Source: Alteromonas genovensis | Lineage (GTDB): Bacteria; Pseudomonadota; Gammaproteobacteria; Enterobacterales; Alteromonadaceae | Length of the DNA: 64,000 nt | Direction: 5' to 3' | Assembly: GCF_010500895.1 (NCBI RefSeq) | Contig: NZ_JAAAWO010000016.1 | Location: 1 to 64,000, forward strand | The notes under the pieces: generated by a model | The model's input: the letters and a program-made list of their open reading frames with translations, nothing else | Told to the model about the DNA's origin: nothing | Database searches by the model: none | Position numbers and translations under genes: made by a program | In this document: positions 45,704 to 55,775 of the stretch, piece by piece | Layout of the letters: each line of letters starts with the position of its first letter | Numbering within the stretch: position 1 is the first letter of the stretch

Positions 45704-47356
45704 TTAGTCTCTAAGCTCCCGACGCAGTATTTTACCTACATTGGTTTTTGGCAAATCATCTTTAAAGACAACTTGTTTAGGCACTTTGTAGCCTGTTAGT
45801 TCACTACGGCAGTGAGCGATAACGTCTTTTTCAGTTAACGAGTCGTTGTTACGTACTACGAATAACTTAACAACCTCACCACTGACTTCGTGAGGTACAC
45901 CCACCGCGGCCGCTTCGACGATATTTTCGTGCATAGCAGCGACTTCTTCAATTTCATTAGGGAACACATTGAAGCCTGAAACTAGGATCATATCCTTTTT
46001 GCGGTCAACAATATAGAAGTAACCTTCATCGTCTACCGTGGCAATGTCACCTGTGGCAAGCCAACCATCTTTCAAGATATCTTCCGTCGCTTCTGGGCGA
46101 TTTAGATATCCCTTCATAACTTGCGGGCCTTTTACCCACATCTCGCCTGGTTCGCCTTTTCCTACTGGATTGCCGTCATCGTCTAATAGTTTGATGTCGG
46201 TAGAAGGAACCGGCATTCCGATTGCCCCTTTATACGCCTCTATCTGAGGTGGATTTACCGCAACAACTGGAGAGCATTCAGTAAGGCCATAGCCTTCTAA
46301 AAGTACGGTGCCCGTTACTTTTTCCCACTTTTCAGCCACTGGGCGCTGAACCGCCATACCGCCACCGAGTCCAAACTTGAAATTAGAAAAATCTAATTCA
46401 TCAAATCCGGGGGTGTTAAGTAGGCCGTTAAAAAGCGTGTTAACACCGGGTAATATCGTAAAGGGGTATTTCCCTAACTCACTGACAAATGCAGGCATGT
46501 CCCGTGGGTTAGTGATAAGTAGGTTGCGACAACCGTACTTCACAAACATCAAGCAGTTCGCCAGCAACGCGAAGATATGGTAAAGCGGCAGTGCCGTGAC
46601 GACAAAATCTTTACCTTCTTCTATAACAGTTTCAAGTATTCCTGATACTTGCTCTAAATTGGCAACCATATTTCTATGCGTTAGCATTGCCCCTTTAGAT
46701 ACACCTGTTGTACCGCCGGTGTATTGCAAAAACGCTATGTCTGAGTTTTCTATATTTGGACGCTTATATTCTAAAGACTGCCCTTTTTTGACTGCAGACA
46801 TAAATGACGTGGTGGCCGAGAGATTAAACGACGGCACCATTTTCTTCACGTATTTGACTACCGCGTTCACTACCCAGCGTTTTGGCGCTGGAAGCATGTC
46901 GCCAAGTGCAGTAAGGAACACTTCTTTTACTTGGGTATCGCCAATAACTGCCTCTAGCGTACAGGCAAAGTTTTCGACAATGACAATGGCTTTTACATTA
47001 GCGTCGTTAAGCTGATGTTTTAGCTCTCTGGCCGTGTACAACGGGTTAACATTAACAACGACCATACCAGCGCGCAAAATACCAAACATGGCGACGGGGT
47101 ATTGAAGAAGGTTCGGCATCATTATCGCTACGGCATCACCGCGCTTTAGTCCGCTTGCCTGTAGATAAGCCGCATATTGAGCTGATAACGTATCAAGCTC
47201 ACCAAACGTCATTGAATGCCCCATGTTAATAAAGGCTTCTTTATCTTTAAACTTTTTTACTGATTGTTCAAAAATGTCGACGACAGAGTTGTAGCGATCG
47301 GCATCGATTTCTGCGGATACACGAGGGTCGTAATGTTTAAGCCAGGTTTTTTCCAC
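45704..47356 (-). CDS. fadD: Long-chain acyl-CoA synthetase
   Basis: 550 residues. AMP-binding motif [20 protein letters not shown], then [36 protein letters not shown] and the FACS region [20 protein letters not shown] are intact. It activates exogenous fatty acids to acyl-CoA at the inner membrane face. GTG at 47356 gives [20 protein letters not shown] like E. coli FadD and lies five bases after AGGAGG; the upstream TTG is too close. A FadR-like operator sits at its promoter. Confidence 0.96.
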   Translation of the reverse strand: MEKTWLKHYDPRVSAEIDADRYNSVVDIFEQSVKKFKDKEAFINMGHSMTFGELDTLSAQYAAYLQASGLKRGDAVAIMMPNLLQYPVAMFGILRAGMVVVNVNPLYTARELKHQLNDANVKAIVIVENFACTLEAVIGDTQVKEVFLTALGDMLPAPKRWVVNAVVKYVKKMVPSFNLSATTSFMSAVKKGQSLEYKRPNIENSDIAFLQYTGGTTGVSKGAMLTHRNMVANLEQVSGILETVIEEGKDFVVTALPLYHIFALLANCLMFVKYGCRNLLITNPRDMPAFVSELGKYPFTILPGVNTLFNGLLNTPGFDELDFSNFKFGLGGGMAVQRPVAEKWEKVTGTVLLEGYGLTECSPVVAVNPPQIEAYKGAIGMPVPSTDIKLLDDDGNPVGKGEPGEMWVKGPQVMKGYLNRPEATEDILKDGWLATGDIATVDDEGYFYIVDRKKDMILVSGFNVFPNEIEEVAAMHENIVEAAAVGVPHEVSGEVVKLFVVRNNDSLTEKDVIAHCRSELTGYKVPKQVVFKDDLPKTNVGKILRRELRD

Positions 47357-47418
47357 CAAAACCTCCTTTACTTTATTCTTCTACTAATAATTGAGCCCGT
47401 GAGAAACCGCGCCCATGT

Positions 47419-47447
47419 AACTGGTCTGATAACCTGCGAATAGTATA
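47419..47447 (-). promoter_or_regulatory. fadD promoter region with FadR-type operator
   Basis: AACTGGTCTGATAACCT (47419-47435) has a perfect left FadR half-site AACTGGTC and a weak right one. On the minus strand TATACT (47442-47447) lies six bases upstream of it, so the operator would cover the start of transcription. A good -35 is not clear. This matches the known repression of fadD by FadR. Confidence 0.6.
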
Positions 47448-47477
47448 GGAAGTGTAAAAAAAAATAAACGCTGCAAT

Positions 47478-48317
47478 TTACATTTGCTCAACAAATTGAC
47501 AAATAAGACGCCCTACATCCTCACTATTTTCCATGTGAATGTGATGGCCGCCTACAAATTGTTCATATTGCGCAGATTCAAACCAGTGTGCTCGTTGCTC
47601 ATAAACATGAGGTAAATTTTTAAAACTCCTTGATGCGCCGATAAAGAGTATAGGACATGTCACCGACTCCATTAAGGTTTGTGCTTGTTTTTCTGTAAGT
47701 CTAAGTGTGGATTTTGTCCGAAGCTTAGGGTCGCTACACCAATAGGTATTGCCATCTGCCTCTGTAATCATGTTTCGCATGAGTATTTGCCGTGCATGAT
47801 CAGCTGTCATATCAGATATTTTGCACCGCGCTTTCACCGCATCATCAAGGTTAACCGTGCGGCGGTGGCTGCTTGATTTACCCTGCCTGCTAATTAACGC
47901 ATTTCGCATTTGCTGCTGTGTCGTTTCTTCGCTTTCGGTAAGCGGCCCACAGGCATCAATACTCACTACCGCTTTTACTTTCTCAGGGAATAACGCGGCA
48001 TACATAGTCACCAGGATACCACCAAGAGAATGCCCTATAAGAATGACATTGTCCCAGCCCTCGCTCTCAATGAGCCCATGCAGGTCTTGTAAATAGTCAG
48101 CTTGATTATAGTGCGTGCCCACAGGTCGATGAGAGGAACGCCCATGCCCTGCAAGGTCGATAGCGATATAGCGACAGGACGATAAATAAGGCGCTACTAC
48201 TCGTAAGCTTTCAGCGTTATCGAGATAACCGTGAAAGCCAATGACAACTTGCCCACTTCCTTCATTGTCTAAACCCGCTAGTTTAAGGGGGCCTGCCATT
48301 GCTTCAAACTCAATCAT
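47478..48317 (-). CDS. Alpha/beta-hydrolase family protein
   Basis: 279 residues. VVIGFHGYLDNAESLRVVAP, the nucleophile elbow IGHSLGGILVTM (GxSxG with Ser near residue 98), VSIDACGPLT, and HHIHMENSEDVGR with the catalytic His near residue 258. A cytoplasmic esterase-like or thioesterase-like enzyme; substrate unknown. It sits upstream of fadD on the same strand, across a promoter region. Confidence 0.85.
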   Translation of the reverse strand: MIEFEAMAGPLKLAGLDNEGSGQVVIGFHGYLDNAESLRVVAPYLSSCRYIAIDLAGHGRSSHRPVGTHYNQADYLQDLHGLIESEGWDNVILIGHSLGGILVTMYAALFPEKVKAVVSIDACGPLTESEETTQQQMRNALISRQGKSSSHRRTVNLDDAVKARCKISDMTADHARQILMRNMITEADGNTYWCSDPKLRTKSTLRLTEKQAQTLMESVTCPILFIGASRSFKNLPHVYEQRAHWFESAQYEQFVGGHHIHMENSEDVGRLICQFVEQM

Positions 48318-48376
48318 AAACGCATCACCATCGGCGGCAAACTATTGCCGCATTCACTTTTTAAACTCACTTACAA

Positions 48377-48408
48377 ACAAAAAAGGCGGCATCAACTTGC
48401 CGCCTATT
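48377..48408 (-). terminator. Terminator of the slp gene
   Basis: Minus strand: AGGCGGCAA-GTTGA-TGCCGCCTTTTTTG, a perfect eight-base stem and T6 tract, immediately after the slp stop at 48413. Confidence 0.88.
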
Positions 48409-48412
48409 GCTA

Positions 48413-49141
48413 CTAATACTGCTGGACTTTGGGGTTAGTTATCACCGGCCCTTTTTGGCCACCGCTTGACCTAGAGCTTCTTTTTGCCGGGCTAGGTCCA
48501 TTCATATTGGTTATTCTAGCGCGTCTTGGCGCATTACTGTAACGGATAACCCGCATACGATTCATTTGAGGGAACATCCAAGGGCCACCTATGAAGCGTC
48601 CGCCCATCCAAGGACCTCCGCCCCATCCCCATGGGCCGCGCAGACCATAGAAGGGTGAATACCACCCGCTATGGTAATTAAAGAAGAATGTATTTACGTC
48701 GTACACTTCCCTATCTCGCCACATATGATAATCATCGGCCGCTATAGTGGGGTAGATATAAGGCTGCTCACCTACCATCCCCGTGGTGGGTGCGATAAGC
48801 GTACCCAAGAAAGTTGCAGTTCGGCCTTCTTCAAACACAATAGGATCGACAAAGCCGTCTATCTGCACCTTAAAGCGCCCAGATGTCTCGCCAGAACTGC
48901 GGGGCTTGCCGTAGTGATTGAGTGGGAAGTGCGCGAGTTCGATAAAGGTTTTGTTCGGTTTATTCTCAACACCAACCACAATGCCGCCCCAGCGAGCCTT
49001 TTGCCCTTGAGCACTGGCGCCTGATGTAACGGCACTTGAATACGAAACTAATGCGGTGCCTTCGGGTACCTCTAAGGTATCTGGCACCATGGCACATCCT
49101 GCAAACATGAACACGGTCAATAAAAGTAAATATCGAGACAT
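48413..49141 (-). CDS. slp: Slp-family outer-membrane lipoprotein
   Basis: 242 residues. Lipoprotein signal YLLLLTVFMFAGCAMVP (lipobox FAGC), then RWGGIVVGVENKPNKTFIEL, LAHFPLNHYGKPRSSGETSG and RFKVQIDGFVDPIVFEEGRT, which match Slp/YeaY. The C-terminal 80 residues are unusual: rich in Gly, Trp, Pro and aromatic residues (GPWGWGGGPWMGGRFIGGPW), then Arg/Ser-rich. The family is induced in starvation in E. coli. Location between tsaB and fadD is conserved. Confidence 0.85.
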   Translation of the reverse strand: MSRYLLLLTVFMFAGCAMVPDTLEVPEGTALVSYSSAVTSGASAQGQKARWGGIVVGVENKPNKTFIELAHFPLNHYGKPRSSGETSGRFKVQIDGFVDPIVFEEGRTATFLGTLIAPTTGMVGEQPYIYPTIAADDYHMWRDREVYDVNTFFFNYHSGWYSPFYGLRGPWGWGGGPWMGGRFIGGPWMFPQMNRMRVIRYSNAPRRARITNMNGPSPAKRSSRSSGGQKGPVITNPKVQQY

Positions 49142-49590
49142 ATGCGCGCTCCTTTGTACATCATTTGACGATTAACCCCGGCGTTACCACTGAAGTAGAA
49201 AATTGTGTAGACGGCCTTCGCTTTGCTTTTTTCGTCGAGCATTTGAGAGCCTCATAACTAAGACTAAGTTAGCATTGATACGTTCACAGAACCACTAGAG
49301 TTCTATTACAAAATGATAAAGACTCTAAAACAAACTCTGCAAAAGCTTCGGAATTTCAGCCACCTGACACTCAATGTCTTACCACGGGATAATTCCAGAC
49401 TGTTGGTGAGATCTTCTGATAGTAAGCTTCCCCCCCTGAATTAGCAGCAACAATACTAAACAAGGAATGGGAGCGACTAAGCAGGTAGTAGAGGGCTAGT
49501 TGGCAAAGGAATAGGTAGTAAAGGAATACGTTACTTAGAACATACTAACGAATTGCTTCGGAAGCATTTACCAGAACACCGGGTTTCTCT
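49142..49590. other. Intergenic region without recognisable gene
   Basis: 449 bases between slp and a small gene. I see no frame of note, only a weak GAACCACTAGAGTTC dyad near 49289 and a run of C near 49431. It should hold the slp promoter. Confidence 0.4.
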
Positions 49591-49887
49591 CTACGCGTAA
49601 ATATCAACACCAAACATGTCTTGTATCGACTCTCGCTGCTGCTGTTTTTCAAAACTTTGGTACGATGCAATGGCCTGCTGAGAATAGGCGTTGCTGTCTT
49701 CTTTTATAAAATCTTGGTAGGCCTTTGCATTGCTAGTGCCCTGTTCGTCAGGCGCAACAACGACCGCCTTAATTTGAGACGATTCACTTTGCCCTTTGTT
49801 CTCCTGCTGAGGGTCTTTCGAAATTTTCGAGACCCGGCCTTGAGCGGCGTCAGAAGATGATATGCCAAAATTAGTATTAATATTCAT
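49591..49887 (-). CDS. Small hypothetical protein
   Basis: 98 residues: MNINTNFGISSSDAAQGRVS, a Gln/Ser/Lys-rich middle and a helical end (AYSQQAIASYQSFEKQQQRE). No signal peptide, soluble and probably partly disordered. Family unknown. It is inserted between slp and tsaB, which are normally neighbours. The absence of a clear ribosome site lowers confidence; codon use looks normal. Confidence 0.55.
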   Translation of the reverse strand: MNINTNFGISSSDAAQGRVSKISKDPQQENKGQSESSQIKAVVVAPDEQGTSNAKAYQDFIKEDSNAYSQQAIASYQSFEKQQQRESIQDMFGVDIYA

Positions 49888-49932
49888 AACGCTCTAGCAA
49901 CTGCAATTTTCGTTCCTAGTATAAGATAATCC

Positions 49933-50676
49933 TTATTCCCGACCAGGAAGCTTTTTCCACGTCACCTTATCTCTTAAGTAAACCGGTTTCACTTCTGCAG
50001 CGCTTGTAGTTGTGTTTGCACGGGCAGCTTCTTTGGCGTCTTCAAGCATGAATGCCGCGTTCGGTAATGTTACGGCTGGTTTTTTTTCTGTGTTTGCTGC
50101 TTTGCTTATGGCTGTTTCTCCATCGCCCTGCGTATTCAACCACTGCTGAAGCTCCTCATAGGCCGCCCAGCCAGTGCCAGCAACAATCACATTATTGTTG
50201 AGCGCCTCGCCCAATTCACTGAGGTAATTGACTGCTTCTGTGGGCGGACACACTTGTTCAGGAACGACTGTTTCTAACCCATTATCCGACTGTTTGTATA
50301 CACAGAAATAGACTTCACCCATACGTGCGTCTGACGCAACGGCAACGAATTGTCCGGTGCTCTTTTGTGCAGCTTCAACTGCCATTGCCTTTAGCGTACT
50401 TACGCCTGCTACGGGTAAGCCCGTGCCAAGCGCTAGGCCCTGAATCATGCCGGTTGCAATTCTCACTCCCGTAAAACTGCCGGGGCCGCGACCAAACGCC
50501 AATAAATCAAGTGAAGCTAATTCAACACCGGCTTCCTTTAGTATCGCATCAATCATAGGTAACAGACGCTGACTGTGCTGCTGGGGACATACTTCAAAAT
50601 GGCTATACAGCGTATTATCGACTTCTAAGGCGACTGAACACGCTTCTGTTGCTGTATCAATAGCTAAAATATTCAT
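49933..50676 (-). CDS. tsaB: tRNA threonylcarbamoyladenosine biosynthesis protein TsaB
   Basis: 247 residues. MNILAIDTATEACSVALEVD and FGRGPGSFTGVRIATGMIQG match TsaB, the partner of TsaD and TsaE that makes t6A on tRNAs reading ANN codons. The ASKHA-fold partner lacks catalytic activity itself. It ends with a short basic tail (VYLRDKVTWKKLPGRE), typical of the gammaproteobacterial form. Twelve bases downstream of yoaA, so both are in one transcript. Confidence 0.95.
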   Translation of the reverse strand: MNILAIDTATEACSVALEVDNTLYSHFEVCPQQHSQRLLPMIDAILKEAGVELASLDLLAFGRGPGSFTGVRIATGMIQGLALGTGLPVAGVSTLKAMAVEAAQKSTGQFVAVASDARMGEVYFCVYKQSDNGLETVVPEQVCPPTEAVNYLSELGEALNNNVIVAGTGWAAYEELQQWLNTQGDGETAISKAANTEKKPAVTLPNAAFMLEDAKEAARANTTTSAAEVKPVYLRDKVTWKKLPGRE

Positions 50677-50688
50677 TACAACTCTCTA

Positions 50689-52611
50689 TCATTCTTCATC
50701 ATCGATGCCGGCAAGAAATGCCTCTACATCATCTAGGCTTCGCGTGCGTTTCATGTCGGGCAAGCTGCCTATAAACGTTTTTGCATAAGGTTTAGTCACC
50801 AAGCGATTATCACAAATGACCAACACCCCTTTATCGGTAGGGTCGCGAATGAGGCGTCCCGCCCCCTGCTTTAAGGTGATAACCGCTTGTGGAATTTGAA
50901 TAATGCCAAAGGGGTTTGCACCGCGTTTTTTCACATCTTCCATTCGAGCTTGAAGCAAAGGATCATCCGGTGAAGCAAACGGAAGCTTATCTATCATCAC
51001 GCAGACGAGGTCGTTACCACGCACGTCTACGCCTTCCCAAAATGCACCTGTGCCCATGAGTACGGCTTTCTCATCGGCTAAATACGCATCCAACAATGCT
51101 TGTTTTGTGGTGGTTCCCTGGACAAGCAGCGGATTATCTATTTCATCTTCTAATTTCTTTGCGATTTCTCTTAGCATCGCGTGACTGGTGAACAACAAGA
51201 AACAACGCCCGCGACTGGCTTTAATTAAACGCTTAGCGGTGTGCAGCAAGGTTTCACGCATTGAATAGCTGTTTGGCTCAGGCAAGTAGCGCGGTACACA
51301 CAGCATGGCCTGTTCTGGGTAGTTAAAAGGGCTGTCTAAGCCAAGGGTTTCTGAATCTTCTAATCCCATTCGACGCTGAAAGTGCTCGAAACCACCATTG
51401 ACCATCAACGTGGCCGACGTAAACACCCAGCCTCGCGGCGGTGACTCAACAAAGCGTCTAAATTTTGCGGCGATAGACAGCGGTGTTAAATGCATAACAA
51501 TGTGCCGCGGGGTAGTTTCGTACCACAAACTAACATTTTGCTGTTTGTTATCGCTTAACGCGTCAAGCTGCTCTCTCGATGCAACAATGCGCTCGTACAT
51601 ATTGTCTAAATCTTTATCGCGGCCTAAATGCAGCTTGCACACTTCATAAAGAACGCCTAGCGCTTCGGCAAGCTTACCCACCTGCAGGCGGACTTCGTCG
51701 CGATCGAGTGCGAGTGCCCAATTTCCCCGCTCAGGATCATGAGGAAAAAGCAGACGTAAATCAGATGCTATCATGCGACATTTATCAGCGGCTTTATCTA
51801 GCTGCCCAGCATCTTTGAGTACTGTTCTAAACAGTAAGGTAATGTCTTTGGCAATATCTTGAATTTGGCGCGTAGACAACGACTCACCAAAGTAGTCGCT
51901 GGCAATATCGGGGATTTGGTGGGCCTCATCAAAAATAATGGCATCGGCTTCGGGAATAAGCTCGCCAAACCCCGTGTCTTTCAGCGCCATATCGGCGAAG
52001 AAAAGGTGATGATTAACCACGATAATATCGGCATCTAGGGCTTTGCGGCGAGCTTTCACTAGGTAGCAGTCTTCGTAGTCTGGACACTCTCGGCCTAAAC
52101 AGTTGTCTACGGTAGATGTCACCATAGGCAGCACTCGCGCATCTTCTGGAAGGGTTTTAAGCTCTCCCATATCTCCGCTTTTGGTTGTACTTGACCAGCG
52201 CTTCACTTCAGATAACTGACCCAACACCTCTTTTTCTACCAAGGTGGAGTTACCGCCATGCTGAGACAGTCGGTGCAAACACAAGTAATTCGACCGCCCT
52301 TTTAGCAGTGCCGTTTTTCGCTTGCTGCTCAACGCTTTTTTTACCAGCGGTAGGTCGCGATGAAAAAGTTGCTCTTGCAGATTTTTTGTTCCGGTGGAAA
52401 TAATGGCTTTACCACTGCTGATTAACACCGGCGCGAGATAAGCAAAAGTTTTGCCCGTTCCGGTGCCGGCTTCCACCACCAAACTGCCCGTTGTATCGAT
52501 AGCGTGCTTTACCGCGTTGGCCATGTCGGTTTGCGCCTCTCTTGGCACAAACCCTTTTATGGTTTTTGCAAGCAGGCCATCAGATGAAAATACATTTTTT
52601 ATAGTGGGCAT
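50689..52611 (-). CDS. yoaA: ATP-dependent DNA helicase YoaA (DinG/XPD-like)
   Basis: 640 residues. Walker A SLVVEAGTGTGKTFAYLAPV, the Fe-S cluster cysteines (NYLCLHRLS and NCLGRECPDYEDCYLVKARR), DEAH box IIFDEAHQIPD and the C-terminal VLMGTGAFWEGVDVRGNDLV, QGAGRLIRDPTDKGVLVICD blocks are all present. Superfamily 2 XPD-type helicase, linked in E. coli to replication-fork repair with HolC. Start at 52611 by ATG and family alignment. Confidence 0.94.
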   Translation of the reverse strand: MPTIKNVFSSDGLLAKTIKGFVPREAQTDMANAVKHAIDTTGSLVVEAGTGTGKTFAYLAPVLISSGKAIISTGTKNLQEQLFHRDLPLVKKALSSKRKTALLKGRSNYLCLHRLSQHGGNSTLVEKEVLGQLSEVKRWSSTTKSGDMGELKTLPEDARVLPMVTSTVDNCLGRECPDYEDCYLVKARRKALDADIIVVNHHLFFADMALKDTGFGELIPEADAIIFDEAHQIPDIASDYFGESLSTRQIQDIAKDITLLFRTVLKDAGQLDKAADKCRMIASDLRLLFPHDPERGNWALALDRDEVRLQVGKLAEALGVLYEVCKLHLGRDKDLDNMYERIVASREQLDALSDNKQQNVSLWYETTPRHIVMHLTPLSIAAKFRRFVESPPRGWVFTSATLMVNGGFEHFQRRMGLEDSETLGLDSPFNYPEQAMLCVPRYLPEPNSYSMRETLLHTAKRLIKASRGRCFLLFTSHAMLREIAKKLEDEIDNPLLVQGTTTKQALLDAYLADEKAVLMGTGAFWEGVDVRGNDLVCVMIDKLPFASPDDPLLQARMEDVKKRGANPFGIIQIPQAVITLKQGAGRLIRDPTDKGVLVICDNRLVTKPYAKTFIGSLPDMKRTRSLDDVEAFLAGIDDEE

Positions 52612-52730
52612 TTTTGGGACGTTTCAAATACATTGCATTATTAGGCGCGCATTATGCCAAAAACAGCGTTGAAAACCTATCGAACAACACATGTAAACAT
52701 AAAGAAGTACCCTGTTATTTGTGCCAGAAT

Positions 52731-54041
52731 TCAAGTGTGCCAGATTTCAAAGCCCCAGGGGTTTAACGTGAGCGCGGTATCGGATGAAAATGTCGTTTTC
52801 TTATTGCGCTTCCAATGATGCAGCGTACCTAGATGCAACGACTCTTCAAATGTCACCGTTGCGGGCACATCAGAAAAGTTAATCACCACAAAGACTTTGT
52901 CGTCCTCGCGCTCTTCTCGTCTTACAAAACTGAATACCTGAGCCATTGATGAGTTAGGCACTTGGATCATGCGTGCTCCAAACTCACCATTGCCTAAAAA
53001 TGGCTTCGATTTTTTAAGGGCGATGAGTTCTCGGTACAGTTCGCCGATAGGATGTTCTTGCCACTCAATGGGATCTCGTTCAAAAAAAGCCAGACGTTTG
53101 GTCTCTCCAGCTTCTTGTCCGTTGTGAATAAGAGGCATCCCCTCGCCTATAACTGAAAGCGCAATACACGCCTCGAGTGCGTCACCAAACTGCTCACGCT
53201 GCGTGCCGTCCCATGCGTTTTTATCGTGATTGCTCACAAACGTCATGCGATAGGCGTTATGCGGCCATGCTCTCTCATTCCATGAGTAGTATTTTCTGAG
53301 TCTGTCTACGCTGCAGCGACCCTTGGCTAATTCGTGAAGAGTTTCATTCCAACTCCACGCATAGGTCATATTGAAAGCGTTCTCGTGTAAATCTCTGTTT
53401 TCCCACTCAGCAAGCAAAAATACAGGCTTAATGGCGTCGAGAGCGTGACGGGCTTGCTCCCAAAAATCGTTGGGGATATAGCCTGCAACATCACAACGAA
53501 ATCCATCGATATCAAACGCTTCCACCCAATAGCGCATTGCAGAAATCATGTATTCCCTCAGGCCAGGCTGGGAATAATCAAACTCGATAATGTCAGACCA
53601 GTCCCACCAGGGCGATGGACGAAAGTCGCCTTTGTGATCTTTTGCATACCAATGAGGATGAGAGTCGACAAGTGCGTTGTCCCATGCACTGTGATTAGGT
53701 ACCCAGTCTAGAATGACTTTAAGGTTGAGCTTATGGGCTTGAGATACAAGCTGTTTAAAGCTTTCTTTATTGCCGAACTCTGGATTCACATCAAGATAAT
53801 CACTGACCGCGTAGGGGCTACCGAGCTGCCCTTTTCTGTTTTTTTTACCAATAGGATGAATTGGCATTAACCATATAATATCTGCGCCTAGGCTCTTAAT
53901 ATGCTCAAGGCTGTCAGTCACCCCATCAAAGGTTCCCTGGGTACTGAACTGCCGGGTGTTTATTTGATAAATAACCGCGTGGGAAGACCACTTGGGTTGC
54001 GATACCCTATATAGAGGACGAGGTGTTACGTCAAATTCCAT
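52731..54041 (-). CDS. Alpha-amylase family glycoside hydrolase (GH13)
   Basis: 436 residues without signal peptide, so cytoplasmic. The TIM-barrel regions are LKVILDWVPNHSAWD (region I), DGFRCDVAGY with the nucleophile Asp (II), FLLAEWEN with the acid Glu (III) and FVSNHDKNAWDG with the transition-state Asp (IV). It acts on alpha-glucans or maltooligosaccharides; exact specificity cannot be read. A C-terminal beta domain ends LNPWGFEIWHT. Regulated separately; no sugar transporter nearby. Confidence 0.9.
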   Translation of the reverse strand: MEFDVTPRPLYRVSQPKWSSHAVIYQINTRQFSTQGTFDGVTDSLEHIKSLGADIIWLMPIHPIGKKNRKGQLGSPYAVSDYLDVNPEFGNKESFKQLVSQAHKLNLKVILDWVPNHSAWDNALVDSHPHWYAKDHKGDFRPSPWWDWSDIIEFDYSQPGLREYMISAMRYWVEAFDIDGFRCDVAGYIPNDFWEQARHALDAIKPVFLLAEWENRDLHENAFNMTYAWSWNETLHELAKGRCSVDRLRKYYSWNERAWPHNAYRMTFVSNHDKNAWDGTQREQFGDALEACIALSVIGEGMPLIHNGQEAGETKRLAFFERDPIEWQEHPIGELYRELIALKKSKPFLGNGEFGARMIQVPNSSMAQVFSFVRREEREDDKVFVVINFSDVPATVTFEESLHLGTLHHWKRNKKTTFSSDTALTLNPWGFEIWHT

Positions 54042-54108
54042 AGACTAACTCCCTGTAAGGATCAGCCGCTTATCTTGCACTGAACATTAAGCGACATATA
54101 AAAAAACG

Positions 54109-55041
54109 CTAAAAAATAGGTAGGCTGGTTACGCCTAGTAAAAATACCCACAACCCAAAAAATAGCTTTAGTGATTGCGTAGAAAAAGCCAGCACAAGGT
54201 ATTTAGCCATAACACCACCCAAAATAGCACCTGCGCCAGCAAATATGACAACGTCATATACTATGGCATGGCTGACAAGTACATGAAAGGGAAGTGCTGA
54301 CCACACTGTAAATGCTGATAAAATAACCGCAACCGCTATAGACATGGTGACGTTGAAACCGCGGATAATGAGGTAAACAGCGACGAGTTCGCCCACACCA
54401 ATAGATAGCCAAGCAGTAATGCACCCGCCCAAGAAGGCGATGGTGGGAAGACACACAATATCGTTTCCAGCTAACACGCTGCTGAACACCTGGCGCTTCA
54501 TCAGCGGAATTGACGCTATAATTGCAATGGCCAATATAACGGAGAACACACCGAATACCGTGTGTAAGTTTTCAGGCCCACCCAATACATTGAGTAGAAG
54601 CGCTGAGCCATGCGTGGTGTATTGCGAAAAAAGGACACCACAAAGAGAAGGTATGACAGTTAATAAAAGAGCACTTGGCAGCGCGCCCCACTGACTGTCT
54701 GTTTTACGTTGGTCTGTTTGGCGTTGAGTGCAGAAAAAGCGAGTCCAAGTAATTGCTCCTGCCGTCATACCACAACACTGAATAGCAAAGCTTGTGGCTA
54801 CAATACTGTCAGGGGTAAAGGAAAGATACGCAAAAAAGGGGACAAATACCACGCCGCCGCCAGCGCCTGTGGCATTGGCAAATACCGCCCCTACTATGCC
54901 GACAAAGGTAAAGAAGCCATATTCTTGCAGCAAAGTCCCCACATTATTTTGTGAAAAAATAACAAAAGCCCATACTGCAATAAAGGCAAAAAGCCATGCT
55001 CTTTTGCGAGAAAACAGTGGCAATGATAGGGAATATGACAA
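54109..55041 (-). CDS. TSUP (TauE/SafE) family permease
   Basis: 310 residues with 8-9 membrane segments. The duplicated TSUP pattern is visible: GIVGAVFANATGAGGGVVFV in the first half and GGCITAWLSIGVGELVAVYL in the second. TSUP proteins export sulfite or sulfoacetate, or take up related organosulfur anions. The substrate cannot be read. It follows the amylase gene but without functional link. Confidence 0.85.
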   Translation of the reverse strand: MSYSLSLPLFSRKRAWLFAFIAVWAFVIFSQNNVGTLLQEYGFFTFVGIVGAVFANATGAGGGVVFVPFFAYLSFTPDSIVATSFAIQCCGMTAGAITWTRFFCTQRQTDQRKTDSQWGALPSALLLTVIPSLCGVLFSQYTTHGSALLLNVLGGPENLHTVFGVFSVILAIAIIASIPLMKRQVFSSVLAGNDIVCLPTIAFLGGCITAWLSIGVGELVAVYLIIRGFNVTMSIAVAVILSAFTVWSALPFHVLVSHAIVYDVVIFAGAGAILGGVMAKYLVLAFSTQSLKLFFGLWVFLLGVTSLPIF

Positions 55042-55177
55042 GTCTCTTTTTCCTACAACGAGTTAACTGAGTGTCCGAGCGGCTACCTGCAACTGAACAA
55101 ATTTCAATCTAAATGCTTAAATCGATACGTATAAGGCTTCATGTTTGTTTTCACGGCCGTATCGTTAACGCAGCGAC

Positions 55178-55660
55178 ATGATAGTAGTATCAAAAGAAAA
55201 TAACGACACCGTTATTCATATAACACCGAATAGGTCTGCCACGTGGAAGCAGACAAAGTTTCTTATGCTAGCCTTTGCGCTGTTTATTAGCTCAATAGCA
55301 ACCGCTTGGGCTGTAGCGGGTGCATGGGTAATTCTTCCTTTTGCTGGCGCAGAAGTATTTGCGCTTATTTGTGTTATGTATATTACCTCTCGCGCAACCT
55401 ATCGATGGGAAGATATCACCATTGCTGCAGCCGCTATCGAAATTACCACCTCCCAAGGCAATCGCTGGGTGTTGAACAAAACCGCCTCGTATCTCTATTT
55501 TATTGAGGACACCCGTTTTGGCCGGTTACCCCGAGTTATTTTAAAAGACGACGTATGCGAATGTGAGGTTGGCAGTTTTTTAAACGAATCAGATAAAGAC
55601 CAACTCTCTTCACACCTGACATCGGCAGGCCTACTGCGATGCAGTAATAAGTGGTGGTAA
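55178..55660 (+). CDS. DUF2244 membrane protein
   Basis: 160 residues. Two membrane segments (about 28-48 and 52-72; FLMLAFALFISSIATAWAVA and WVILPFAGAEVFALICVMYI) followed by a beta-rich cytoplasmic domain (ITIAAAAIEITTSQGNRWVL). This matches DUF2244, which in several bacteria lies next to cytochrome oxidase genes; here it does not. It is divergent from the TSUP gene. Function unknown. Confidence 0.85.
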   Translation: MIVVSKENNDTVIHITPNRSATWKQTKFLMLAFALFISSIATAWAVAGAWVILPFAGAEVFALICVMYITSRATYRWEDITIAAAAIEITTSQGNRWVLNKTASYLYFIEDTRFGRLPRVILKDDVCECEVGSFLNESDKDQLSSHLTSAGLLRCSNKWW

Positions 55661-55775
55661 CTGCTGCCAAATTTGGCCACGGCGGCGTGTCGGTTTATAT
55701 AAATGAATCATAATTAATGATCACTTTTCAAATATTTCGACTAAACATTAAGTAACGTTAAGGAGAAATTCAGCT

